A DNA stretch of 12,407 nt, from the NCBI GenBank assembly GCA_947623705.1, contig CANQHT010000033.1, positions 1 to 12,407 of the forward strand. Direction: 5' to 3'. The stretch's first letter is position 1. The number at the start of each line of letters is the position of its first letter. This stretch comes from an uncultured Bacilli bacterium. GTDB lineage: Bacteria; Bacillota_I; Bacilli_A; RF39; UBA660. Below the pieces are notes generated by a model. The model worked only from the letters and a program-made list of their open reading frames with translations. It was not told where the DNA came from and did no database searches. Below are positions 1 to 6,625 of the stretch, in pieces. The position numbers and the translations under genes are program-made.

Positions 1-2
1 CC

Positions 3-134
3 GAAAATGGTTTATCTCCTTTAGCTAGTGAATGGTGGCATTTTAATGATTTAGATAGTAAAGAAGCAACCGATAATAATAAAAGTAATGGTCGATATTA
101 TATTGAAACTTGTTTAAGTAAAATACCAAATTAA
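3..134 (+). CDS. C-terminal fragment of an M15-type (VanX/VanY-like) zinc peptidase, cut by the window edge
   Basis: Only the last 43 codons are present, read in frame 3 and ending at TAA 132-134; the start lies outside the window. The fragment contains SEWWHFND. In M15 zinc D-Ala-D-Ala peptidases of the VanX/VanY type, the final active-site motif is E-x-x-H (typically EWWH), where Glu is the catalytic base and His a zinc ligand. The position close to the C-terminus also fits that family. The likely role is trimming D-Ala-D-Ala or muropeptide ends at or outside the membrane, but substrate and localisation cannot be judged from this piece. The gene ends at a strong hairpin and converges on the DUF285 gene. 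Family assignment rests on one motif, so confidence is moderate; that the reading frame is coding is more certain. Confidence 0.55.
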   Translation, partial: ENGLSPLASEWWHFNDLDSKEATDNNKSNGRYYIETCLSKIPN

Positions 135-157
135 AAGAGCATGATTGCTCTTTTTTT
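133..157 (+). terminator. Intrinsic terminator of the M15 peptidase gene, possibly bidirectional
   Basis: The stem AGAGCA/TGCTCT (136-141 with 146-151) has a TGAT loop and extends with A-T pairs on both sides. It is followed by a run of T from 151 to 157. It begins at the TAA stop. Read on the minus strand, the same hairpin is followed by only four T, so it could also stop the convergent DUF285 transcript, less efficiently. Confidence 0.8.
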
Positions 158-2546
158 AATCGACAGGGGTTGGATTGAAAAGCCTATTTCCATCATAAGT
201 CGATGAACTTAATGGAAATTTATCTTCAAATGTTGCTTGTTGACTTCTTTTTATTTCGACTACACAATTAGATGGAACATCACTAAATGTATCATTTGTA
301 CCACTATAGCCTGTACGTATATTATCAAATTTAAATGACGACAAATTCAAATATTCCAAATAAATGCAATCGGCAAACATAGAACTCATATTAGTCAATG
401 AAGATGTATCAAAACTACTTAAATCTAATTCGGTTCCTTTATAGTTTCGAAACATATAACTCATATCGGTTACTTGGGATGTATCAAAATTTGACCAATC
501 TTTAAATGATAATTCTATTGACGTATTAGAAAACATAGAATACATATCGGTTACATTCGATGTATCAAAACTGCTTAAATCTAAGGTAGTTCCTTCATAT
601 GAAGAAAACATAGAACGCATATCTTTTACATTGCTTGTTACAAATTTTGGCCAGTTTTTAAATGGTAAATCTACAGATGCACTATCAAACATATAGGCCA
701 TACTGATTACGGATGATGTATCAAAGGTACTTAAATCTAAACTGGTTCCTTGATATCGATAAAACATAAAATGCATTTCTTCTACATTTGTTGTCACAAA
801 ATTTGGCCATTCTTTAAATGGTAATTCAACTGATGTATCATAAAACATATAACTCATATCGGTTACTTTTGATGTATCAAAACTGCTTAAATCTAAGGCG
901 GTTCCTTGATAATTAGCAAACATATTATTCATATCAGTTGCAGATGAACCAAATCCTTCTAAAAATGTTATATTTGCATTAGAATATCTAAACATATAAC
1001 TCATATCGGTTACTTGGGATATATCAAAGGTACTTAAATCTAATGTGGTCCCTTCATATCCAGCAAACATACCACTCATATTTTCTACATTTTTTGTTAC
1101 AAAATTTGGCAAATCTTTAAATGGCAATTCGAATGATGTATAAGAAAACATCCAACTCATATTAGTTACTTGAGAGGTATCAAAAGTGCTTAAATCTAAA
1201 GTGGTTAAACTGCTACAACCAGAAAACATATCGCTCATATCAGTTACTTTTGATGTATCAAAAGTGCTTAAATCTAAGGTATCTCCTTTATATCTATCAA
1301 ACATATCACTCATATCGGTTGCAGAGGAGCCAAATTCTTGTGGAAATGTTATATTTGCATTAAATTCTCTAAACATATAACTCATATCAGTTACTTGGGA
1401 TGTATCTAATCCACTTAAATCTAAATTAGCTATAGGCGAATCACCATAATATCCACTCATATCAAACATTCCCTCCATACTTTTTGTTTCACTTGTGTCT
1501 AAATTACTAAAATCAACATTTTGTAATTTACCCATTTGAGCAAAAAACACATTAAGATGTTCGACATATATTTTTGATTCAGATCCTATATATAAATTGT
1601 ATTCGCCATTATGGTCTTCTGTTTCTTCTAACCAGGCAATAATACTTTCTTTTTCTGTTCCCATTTTTGTATTAGATAAATCTTTATATTCTAATATTTT
1701 AGAATCCTCCAAATCACTTGGTATATAATCTACAAATGATGCTGATACAACATTTTCTAAAATGTTATCGTCAAACCAGCTTCCATAATAAAAAATTGGA
1801 TAAGTATTTCCACTTTCAGAATATTCATCATAATATTCATAACCAATTTGAACCATATATGCCTTTTCTTGTAATCCTTTAACAGTACAAACTAAATTCT
1901 TGTTTGTTATTGTTAAATTGATTTCTTTTCCGGCTATATCATTTTGATCATCATTTCTATTTATGATATCTATATCAGTTGTTAATGTGGCTTCTCCATT
2001 TCCGGTTATTTTATATTTTACTTGTTTTTTATATCCACCTGTACTTTGGGCATCTATTATGTCTTTTAAACTTATTTCAGTTGGTTCTATTGTACTTCCT
2101 TTTCCTCCAAAATAAATATTACCATCAGCAGCATTTATTACATTATCGGTTACTAAACTACCACTGGCTTCTATTAATAAATCTGATGTACATTCATACA
2201 CTACATTTTCATTTCCTTCGCCATTTTTTATACTAGCTGTTGAGATAAGATGATTTTGTTTATCTAATTCATAATCTAAATCAGGATTTACTGTTGCATA
2301 ATAATGTGTTCCTATTTTTGTAGGAGCCATATCACTCGCTTTTATTTTGATATGTAATTTATTATTTGGCCCTGATAATGATGCTGTTCCATAACTTTCT
2401 ACATCTTCTAAATTTCCGGTAAATGTCGTATTAGTTTCGGTACTACCAGTATTAGTTATTTGAAAATAAGCAAAAGATGATGTTACTATTAATACTGTTA
2501 AGACTAATACTCCTAAAATTAACGATATTTTATTTTGTTTATTCAT
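156..2546 (-). CDS. Secreted DUF285/BspA-type leucine-rich-repeat surface protein (796 aa)
   Basis: This is a large exported protein. I place the start at ATG 2546 because AGGAGG (2557-2562) sits 10 nt upstream; an in-frame TTG 27 bp further out would include the RBS in the gene. Residues 8-25 form a hydrophobic export segment ending SSFAYFQ, resembling the SipW-cleaved signals of TasA/CalY-like proteins. Residues about 28-330 look like beta-rich extracellular domains of unknown type. From about 335 to 740 there are 15 repeats of roughly 26 residues with the core LDLSxFDTSxVTDMSxMF, typical of DUF285 (BspA-like/Listeria-type 26-residue repeat) proteins. No LPXTG or other C-terminal anchor is visible, so the N-terminal segment or non-covalent binding must hold it if it stays on the cell. 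The likely role is adhesion or surface interaction (inferred from the family). Expression may be phase-variable through the poly-G promoter. Confidence 0.88.
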   Translation of the reverse strand: MNKQNKISLILGVLVLTVLIVTSSFAYFQITNTGSTETNTTFTGNLEDVESYGTASLSGPNNKLHIKIKASDMAPTKIGTHYYATVNPDLDYELDKQNHLISTASIKNGEGNENVVYECTSDLLIEASGSLVTDNVINAADGNIYFGGKGSTIEPTEISLKDIIDAQSTGGYKKQVKYKITGNGEATLTTDIDIINRNDDQNDIAGKEINLTITNKNLVCTVKGLQEKAYMVQIGYEYYDEYSESGNTYPIFYYGSWFDDNILENVVSASFVDYIPSDLEDSKILEYKDLSNTKMGTEKESIIAWLEETEDHNGEYNLYIGSESKIYVEHLNVFFAQMGKLQNVDFSNLDTSETKSMEGMFDMSGYYGDSPIANLDLSGLDTSQVTDMSYMFREFNANITFPQEFGSSATDMSDMFDRYKGDTLDLSTFDTSKVTDMSDMFSGCSSLTTLDLSTFDTSQVTNMSWMFSYTSFELPFKDLPNFVTKNVENMSGMFAGYEGTTLDLSTFDISQVTDMSYMFRYSNANITFLEGFGSSATDMNNMFANYQGTALDLSSFDTSKVTDMSYMFYDTSVELPFKEWPNFVTTNVEEMHFMFYRYQGTSLDLSTFDTSSVISMAYMFDSASVDLPFKNWPKFVTSNVKDMRSMFSSYEGTTLDLSSFDTSNVTDMYSMFSNTSIELSFKDWSNFDTSQVTDMSYMFRNYKGTELDLSSFDTSSLTNMSSMFADCIYLEYLNLSSFKFDNIRTGYSGTNDTFSDVPSNCVVEIKRSQQATFEDKFPLSSSTYDGNRLFNPTPVD
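370..1530 (-). repeat. In-frame tandem repeats (78-bp unit, 156-bp higher-order unit) within the DUF285 gene
   Basis: The plus-strand landmark AAATCTAA (encoding part of LDL) occurs at 421, 577, 733, 889, 1036, 1192, 1270 and 1417. The spacings are 156, 156, 156, 147, 156, 78 and 147 bp, all whole codons. 78 bp equals 26 residues and 156 bp two repeats; 147 bp is a 26 plus a 23-residue unit. Canonical repeats (LDLSxFDTS) alternate with two divergent types, one beginning E/DLPFK..xNFVT and one beginning ANITF..FGSSATDM. The pattern indicates repeated duplication of two-repeat blocks. Confidence 0.85.
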
Positions 2547-2556
2547 AAAAACTATT

Positions 2557-2562
2557 CCTCCT
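2557..2562 (-). promoter_or_regulatory. Ribosome binding site fixing the DUF285 gene start
   Basis: Minus-strand AGGAGG lies 10 nt before ATG 2546. It lies inside the longer TTG-initiated reading frame, which argues that translation begins at 2546 rather than 2573. Confidence 0.8.
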
Positions 2563-2625
2563 ACTATAAACAATAAATAGACAATTTTGTTTTACACTTA
2601 ACACAAATTTTACCTATCTATCTTT

Positions 2626-2652
2626 ATTATAGTATTCCCCCCCCGAAATCAA
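2626..2652 (-). promoter_or_regulatory. Promoter of the DUF285 gene with a G8 tract in the spacer (putative phase-variable promoter)
   Basis: On the minus strand the -35-like box TTGATT (2652-2647) and a perfect -10 TATAAT (2631-2626) are separated by 15 bp, of which eight are consecutive G (2644-2637). The preferred sigma-A spacer is about 17 bp, so this allele is predicted to be weak. A gain of two G would give 17 bp. The base before the -10 context is TAC rather than TGn, so there is no extended -10 to compensate. The leader to the ATG is about 70 nt. Confidence 0.6.
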
Positions 2653-2707
2653 GGTTTGGAGCTCATTTTATCCAAAAATATCGCAATTTTGACACAAAAG
2701 TGTAAAG

Positions 2708-2728
2708 AAAAAAAGAAGCTTTCGCTTC
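2708..2728 (-). terminator. Intrinsic terminator of the YfcC-like transporter gene
   Basis: Minus-strand stem GAAGC/GCTTC (2728-2724 with 2719-2715) with a GAAA tetraloop is followed by seven U (2714-2708). It starts directly after the TAA stop of the transporter at 2732-2730. Confidence 0.85.
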
Positions 2729-2729
2729 C

Positions 2730-4226
2730 TTAAATATAAGTCATTATTGTAAATAAGACTAATAGAATAATTAACATTCCTACTACATATAACCAAATAT
2801 GTTTAAACCATTTTTTATAATCAATATCTAAATAACTTAAACCGATTAGTAGTAAACCACTTGTTGGAACAAACATACCAGCAAATCCATAACTTGTTGT
2901 AAATATTGTATGAATAACTTCTAAACTACCTTGATAAGCACTCATAAAGTAATTAGCAACAACATAGCCAGTGAATCCTAAATCTGTATGTAGAATATTA
3001 GATACAAAAGCAAAGGCACTAACTAAATATGGATTAAATGATTTAATAGTTGGGAATATCATATTAACGATAGTTGGAATAAATGGACTCATATATGCTA
3101 CTAACATAAGACCATAAACACCAACATACATTGCAGTGCTCTTAAACATTTTCTTACCACCATCTTCTAGGTTAGTAACAACTTCTCCTAAAGAACGATG
3201 ATTTAGTAACGCAACAATTAAACCAAAGAATATCATTAAAGATACACCCATAATAATTGTTGTAGAATTTTGTACAAAGCCCCATTTACCAAAAGCCGCA
3301 CTTTGAGTACCAAGTAAAGCTTCAAATATAGCAAAATCACCAATCTTAATTCCTAATAACCAAGTGTGGAAAGTATCAAAAATGGTAATATTAAATATTT
3401 CTTTCCAATCAATATAACCTAAAACTACTAAGATGAACATTAAAATAAACATTACACTAATTGGCCAAGCATGAGCTTTCTTATCATATTTTTCCATTTT
3501 AAATGGATCTTCTGCTTCTTCATTTACATGTTCTCTTTTTAATTTTTTAATACGCATAACTGTTAAGAAATTAAATAATACATATGCAATTACTAAAACA
3601 ATTAAACGATATAATAAACCATTCGCAAATTCTGTTTGCGTATAATTATTAAACCAAAATAATCCTTCCCCACCATAAAGTGTTCCAGTTAAACCAACAA
3701 GCATACTTCCAAATGTTAAAGCAAATGCGGTAATCTTATCTAAATGCATTCTTAAGGCAATACTTATTATGAATGGTACAAATAGTAAAACAATAAATGT
3801 TTGCGTAAATGTAGCTGTCATAATAGTAATTAAAAGTGATGCAATAAATGTAAATAGATATTCATGACCAGTAAATACTTCAGCAATTCTGCCAACTAAT
3901 TTGTTATAGCCTCTATTCTTACTTAATAAGCCATAAAAAGCTCCTAAAACAACTAAGAATATTAGCTTATCGCCAGCAAAATAAATGGCATTATAGAAAG
4001 CATTAGCAATATCAGTTAAACCTTCTCTTGTTACTGGATAATCATAGAATTGGGTTCCTTGATAAACACCACCTGTAAATATCCATGTTAGTCCCATTGT
4101 TACTAAAATAAATAGTCCTAACCATTTTGCTGCTGTATGACTTTTAGATTTTTTAGTAATGAAAAAGCCACCAACTAATCCTAATAGTAATACTACTACT
4201 AATCCAATTATTTGACCTATTGTCAT
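2730..4226 (-). CDS. YfcC-like (ion transporter superfamily) integral membrane transporter, 498 aa
   Basis: This is a polytopic membrane protein with roughly a dozen hydrophobic segments, for example 5-23, 35-51, 86-101, 123-157, 205-222, 254-271, 322-342, 366-388 and 477-496. A charged cytoplasmic loop lies near 224-252. The C-terminal part, with FVPTSGLLLIGLSYLDIDY followed by KKWFKHIW (452-478), resembles the PTS-x-L-L...Y-x-K-W-x-K-x-x-W stretch I associate with the YfcC/AbgT/C4-dicarboxylate carrier-like families; about 500 residues is the usual length. Such proteins are thought to move amino acids, peptides or dicarboxylates with a cation; the substrate cannot be read from sequence. Start ATG 4226 has AGGAGGAG (4243-4236) 9 nt upstream. 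The gene is monocistronic, with its own promoter and terminator. Annotation as a different basic amino acid or dicarboxylate carrier would not be surprising. Confidence 0.72.
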   Translation of the reverse strand: MTIGQIIGLVVVLLLGLVGGFFITKKSKSHTAAKWLGLFILVTMGLTWIFTGGVYQGTQFYDYPVTREGLTDIANAFYNAIYFAGDKLIFLVVLGAFYGLLSKNRGYNKLVGRIAEVFTGHEYLFTFIASLLITIMTATFTQTFIVLLFVPFIISIALRMHLDKITAFALTFGSMLVGLTGTLYGGEGLFWFNNYTQTEFANGLLYRLIVLVIAYVLFNFLTVMRIKKLKREHVNEEAEDPFKMEKYDKKAHAWPISVMFILMFILVVLGYIDWKEIFNITIFDTFHTWLLGIKIGDFAIFEALLGTQSAAFGKWGFVQNSTTIIMGVSLMIFFGLIVALLNHRSLGEVVTNLEDGGKKMFKSTAMYVGVYGLMLVAYMSPFIPTIVNMIFPTIKSFNPYLVSAFAFVSNILHTDLGFTGYVVANYFMSAYQGSLEVIHTIFTTSYGFAGMFVPTSGLLLIGLSYLDIDYKKWFKHIWLYVVGMLIILLVLFTIMTYI

Positions 4227-4250
4227 TTTTTTAATCTCCTCCTATAAAAA

Positions 4251-4259
4251 ATTATAGCA
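4251..4259 (-). promoter_or_regulatory. Extended -10 promoter of the YfcC-like gene
   Basis: Minus-strand TGCTATAAT (4259-4251) is a perfect extended -10. A -35 at 17 bp (TTTAAT) is poor. The start of transcription would fall near 4244, giving a leader of under 20 nt that begins at the RBS. An inverted repeat CTATAA-AAAA-TTATAG (4242-4257) overlaps the -10. Confidence 0.6.
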
Positions 4260-4331
4260 CCATTTATTTTTAAATTAAAGAAATTTTACATATTTTTTAC
4301 GTTTATCTATCATTATTCACGATTTAAACAC

Positions 4332-4356
4332 AAAAAAATAGGCAATAAAGCCTATT
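4332..4356 (-). terminator. Intrinsic terminator of lysS
   Basis: Minus-strand stem AATAGGC/GCCTATT (4356-4350 with 4343-4337) with a 6-nt loop is followed by a U run at 4338-4332. The stem overlaps the lysS TAA stop (4357-4355). Confidence 0.88.
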
Positions 4357-5854
4357 ATTTATTATCTTTTGGTTTCATTGTTGGGAATAAAATAACATCT
4401 CTTATAGAATCAGATTCGGTAAATAACATAACTAATCTATCTATTCCATAACCAATTCCGCCAGCTGGAGGCATGCCATATTCTAGGGCTTCAATGAAGT
4501 CCATATCAATATCATTCGCTTCATCATTACCTAAATTTCTTTCTTCTAGTTGATGCTCGAATCTTTCTAATTGATCAATTGGGTCATTTAATTCGGTATA
4601 AGCATTAGCAAATTCTTTACCGCCAATGAATAATTCAAATCTTTGAGTAAATCTAGGATCTTTAGGATCTTTCTTCGTTAAAGGACTAATCTCGATTGGA
4701 TGACCATAAAGAAATGTTGGCTGAATTAATGTTTCTTCAACATAATGCTCAAAAAATAAATTGATGATATGACCTAAACTCTTTTGATGTTCTTCAACTG
4801 GAATATTATGTTCTTTACATAAATCTAATAATTCATCTAAACTCATTTCTTTAGTAAAATCAATGCCAGTCGCTTCCTTAATGGCATCAGTCATACTAAC
4901 TCTTTTCCATTTACCATCTAAATTAATTTCATTACCATACCAATTATAAGTCATTTTACCAAATACATCTCTTGCAATAGTTTGATACATCTTTTCGGTT
5001 AAATCCATCATACCTTCTAAATCAGAATAAGCAAGATAAGCTTCCATTAATGTAAATTCTGGATTATGTTTTGGATCCATTCCTTCATTACGGAATACTC
5101 TTCCTATTTCATAAACAGCTTCCATACCTCCAACAAGTAATCTTTTTAAAGGAAGTTCTAGAGCAATTCTTAAATACATATCTAAATCTTGCGTATTATG
5201 ATGGGTTATAAATGGTCTTGCAGATGCCCCAGTTAAAAGAGTCGTTAAAATTGGGGTTTCAACTTCGGTAAATCCTTGATTATCCATAAAATTTTGAATA
5301 CAACGAATGATTTTTGGTCTAATGAAAGCAATTTCTTTGGATTTATCATTCATTATTAAATCAACATAACGTCTTCTATATCTTTCTTCAATATCGGTTA
5401 AGCCATGGAATTTTTCGGGAAGCGGTTTTAAGGCTTTAACTAAATGGGTATATTTAGTGGCGTGAATTGTTAAAGCGCCAGTATTGGTTTTACATACCCA
5501 ACCATTAATACCAATAATGTCCCCAATATCACATGATTTATATAATTCATATTCTTCTTCACCAACATCACTAATACTAATATAGATTTGCATATTACCA
5601 TAACGGTCTTGAATATCCATAAAGCCAGCTTTTCCACTTCTTCTTTTACTCATTATACGGCCTGCAATAATAACCGAATTTTGTTCACTCTCTAGTTCTT
5701 CTTTAGTTTTAGTTTCATATAATTCTTTTATTTCTTTCGAATTACTAGTTCTTTCAAAACGATGCCCAAATGGATCCATACCTAAACTTCTTAAATTTTC
5801 CGCTTTTTCTCTTCTTACTAATTCTTGTTCTGTAAATTCTCTTTCTACTGCCAT
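4355..5854 (-). CDS. lysS: Lysyl-tRNA synthetase, class II (LysRS), 499 aa
   Basis: It charges tRNA-Lys with lysine in the cytoplasm. The order is a helical N-terminus, an OB-fold anticodon-binding domain (about 60-140, starting VIIAGRIMSKRRSGKAG) and a class II catalytic core. Motif 1 surrounds TEVETPILT (about 196-204), motif 2 is RVFRNEGMDPKHNPEFT (252-268) and motif 3 is GGIGYGIDRLVML near 465-478. Length is typical for bacterial LysRS. Start ATG 5854 is chosen because AGGTGA (5867-5862) is 7 nt upstream and MAVEREFTEQ is a normal beginning; the frame stays open 13 codons further but that runs through the promoter. It has its own extended -10 promoter and terminator, and no T-box is present ahead of it, unlike ileS. 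All signature residues are intact. Confidence 0.97.
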   Translation of the reverse strand: MAVEREFTEQELVRREKAENLRSLGMDPFGHRFERTSNSKEIKELYETKTKEELESEQNSVIIAGRIMSKRRSGKAGFMDIQDRYGNMQIYISISDVGEEEYELYKSCDIGDIIGINGWVCKTNTGALTIHATKYTHLVKALKPLPEKFHGLTDIEERYRRRYVDLIMNDKSKEIAFIRPKIIRCIQNFMDNQGFTEVETPILTTLLTGASARPFITHHNTQDLDMYLRIALELPLKRLLVGGMEAVYEIGRVFRNEGMDPKHNPEFTLMEAYLAYSDLEGMMDLTEKMYQTIARDVFGKMTYNWYGNEINLDGKWKRVSMTDAIKEATGIDFTKEMSLDELLDLCKEHNIPVEEHQKSLGHIINLFFEHYVEETLIQPTFLYGHPIEISPLTKKDPKDPRFTQRFELFIGGKEFANAYTELNDPIDQLERFEHQLEERNLGNDEANDIDMDFIEALEYGMPPAGGIGYGIDRLVMLFTESDSIRDVILFPTMKPKDNK

Positions 5855-5873
5855 AATCAAATCACCTAGGCAA

Positions 5874-5882
5874 ATTATAACA
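5874..5882 (-). promoter_or_regulatory. lysS: Extended -10 promoter of lysS
   Basis: Minus-strand TGTTATAAT (5882-5874). The region upstream is the U tract and hairpin of the preceding gene's terminator, so terminator and promoter physically overlap. The leader to ATG 5854 would be only about 13 nt. Confidence 0.6.
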
Positions 5883-5883
5883 T

Positions 5884-5916
5884 AAAAAAACAACCTTTCA
5901 TAGATAAAAGGTTGTT
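5884..5916 (-). terminator. Strong intrinsic terminator of the small sorted surface protein gene
   Basis: A perfect 10-bp minus-strand stem AACAACCTTT/AAAGGTTGTT (5916-5907 with 5898-5889) has an 8-nt loop and is followed by U at 5890-5884. It insulates lysS from the upstream gene. Confidence 0.92.
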
Positions 5917-5932
5917 AAATTCCGTATTTTAA

Positions 5933-6487
5933 CTAAATTTTGTACATTTTAGCTTTATTACGAGTTGCTAGATAAGCACCAGTAGCAATTAATACTACTG
6001 CTCCTAAAGCAATATATGGTAATGTTGCACCAGTTTGTTTATTATCAGTTGGTTCATCTGGTGTTGATGGTGTTGGGGTTGGTGTTACTGGAACTTGAGT
6101 TTCTCCTAAAGCTACTACTACCCGACAATCTTCTGTTCCACTTGCTGTATAAGTAAATGTAAATAAATCACCTTCACCACTAGTTCCAGGTGATGCAAGA
6201 ACAACTGTCCAAACATTATTTACTTCATTAGGACTTCCTACTAAATTCCAGTCAGAACCTGTTGCTGGATTAATAGCAGTTACTGTAGCTCCTCCTTCTT
6301 CTGTTAAAGTAACAGTTAAATTTTCTTCAGAATCAGTAATATTATAATGTACTGTACAAGTGATATTATCATTATCATCTCTTTTACAGTCTTGACTGCC
6401 TACTGAAATATTAGTTGCGGCCTTAACTGTAAAAGGCATAATAACTGCAACTAAACTCATTACCATAAACCCAAATAATTTTTTCAT
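5933..6487 (-). CDS. Small secreted protein with C-terminal sorting-type signal, probable sortase substrate (184 aa)
   Basis: Residues 1-23 are a classic signal peptide (MKK, hydrophobic core, cleavage likely after VKA). Residues 24-128 form a beta-rich, Thr/Val-rich domain with three Cys (34, 44, 121), perhaps a cohesin-like or Ig-like sandwich, but I do not recognise it firmly. A Pro/Thr linker (132-147, PVTPTPTPSTP) leads to NKQTG at 149-153, a hydrophobic stretch 157-175 and a short basic tail ending KMYKI. This order (pentapeptide, membrane span, positive tail) is that of a cell-wall sorting signal. NKQTG resembles the NPQTN/NPKTG motifs of class B sortases rather than LPXTG. A class B sortase is the divergent neighbour. 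Start ATG 6487 has AGGAG (6500-6496) 8 nt upstream. Function of the exposed domain is unknown. Confidence 0.8.
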   Translation of the reverse strand: MKKLFGFMVMSLVAVIMPFTVKAATNISVGSQDCKRDDNDNITCTVHYNITDSEENLTVTLTEEGGATVTAINPATGSDWNLVGSPNEVNNVWTVVLASPGTSGEGDLFTFTYTASGTEDCRVVVALGETQVPVTPTPTPSTPDEPTDNKQTGATLPYIALGAVVLIATGAYLATRNKAKMYKI

Positions 6488-6518
6488 TCTATCCTCTCCT
6501 ACTCTCTATTATGTCAAC

Positions 6519-6527
6519 ATTATATCA
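6519..6527 (-). promoter_or_regulatory. Extended -10 promoter of the sorted surface protein gene
   Basis: Minus-strand TGATATAAT (6527-6519), with no good -35. The leader is about 25 nt. It diverges from the sortase promoter about 70 bp away, so a regulator binding the AT-rich stretch between them could control both genes. Confidence 0.6.
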
Positions 6528-6594
6528 TAAAAATACAAAAATCTACATTTTTTTTGCAAATTTTTGAATTTTTTTATTAAAAAGTGTCAAATTG

Positions 6595-6603
6595 TGTTAT
6601 CAT
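6595..6603 (+). promoter_or_regulatory. Putative extended -10 promoter of the sortase gene
   Basis: TGTTATCAT (6595-6603) matches an extended -10 with one mismatch; no clear -35. Transcription would start near 6610, immediately before the AGGAG (6613-6617) that fixes the start codon at 6626. Overlapping TATATA at 6603-6610 is an alternative -10. Confidence 0.42.
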
Positions 6604-6625
6604 ATATATAGTAGGAGTCTTAGGT

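Noticed and set aside
1186..1380. Plus-strand open frame opposite the DUF285 repeats
   Set aside because: It is antisense to a clearly coding repetitive region, mirrors its periodicity, and has no RBS or recognisable protein features.
370..1530. Regularly spaced repeats considered as a CRISPR array
   Set aside because: The repeats are in-frame, degenerate, and encode the DUF285 consensus; spacing is whole multiples of 26 or 23 codons and no cas gene is present.
1979..2236. Plus-strand Leu/Tyr/His-rich open frame
   Set aside because: Composition is that expected from the complement of an AT-rich gene; it has no RBS and is antisense to the DUF285 gene.
2547..2573. TTG start at 2573 for the DUF285 gene, adding nine residues
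   Set aside because: It would place AGGAGG (2562-2557) inside the coding sequence; ATG 2546 has that RBS 10 nt upstream and gives a normal signal-peptide start.
2588..2703. GTGT/ACAC inverted repeats (for example ACAC-AAAA-GTGT at 2692-2703) as regulator binding sites or an upstream promoter
   Set aside because: The arms are only four bases, the copies do not share a consistent longer consensus, and no paired -10 lies at a suitable distance.
5959..6040. LPYIA in the small surface protein as an LPXTG sorting motif
   Set aside because: It is not followed by TG at the right positions and appears to begin the hydrophobic span; NKQTG just before it fits the order of a sorting signal better.
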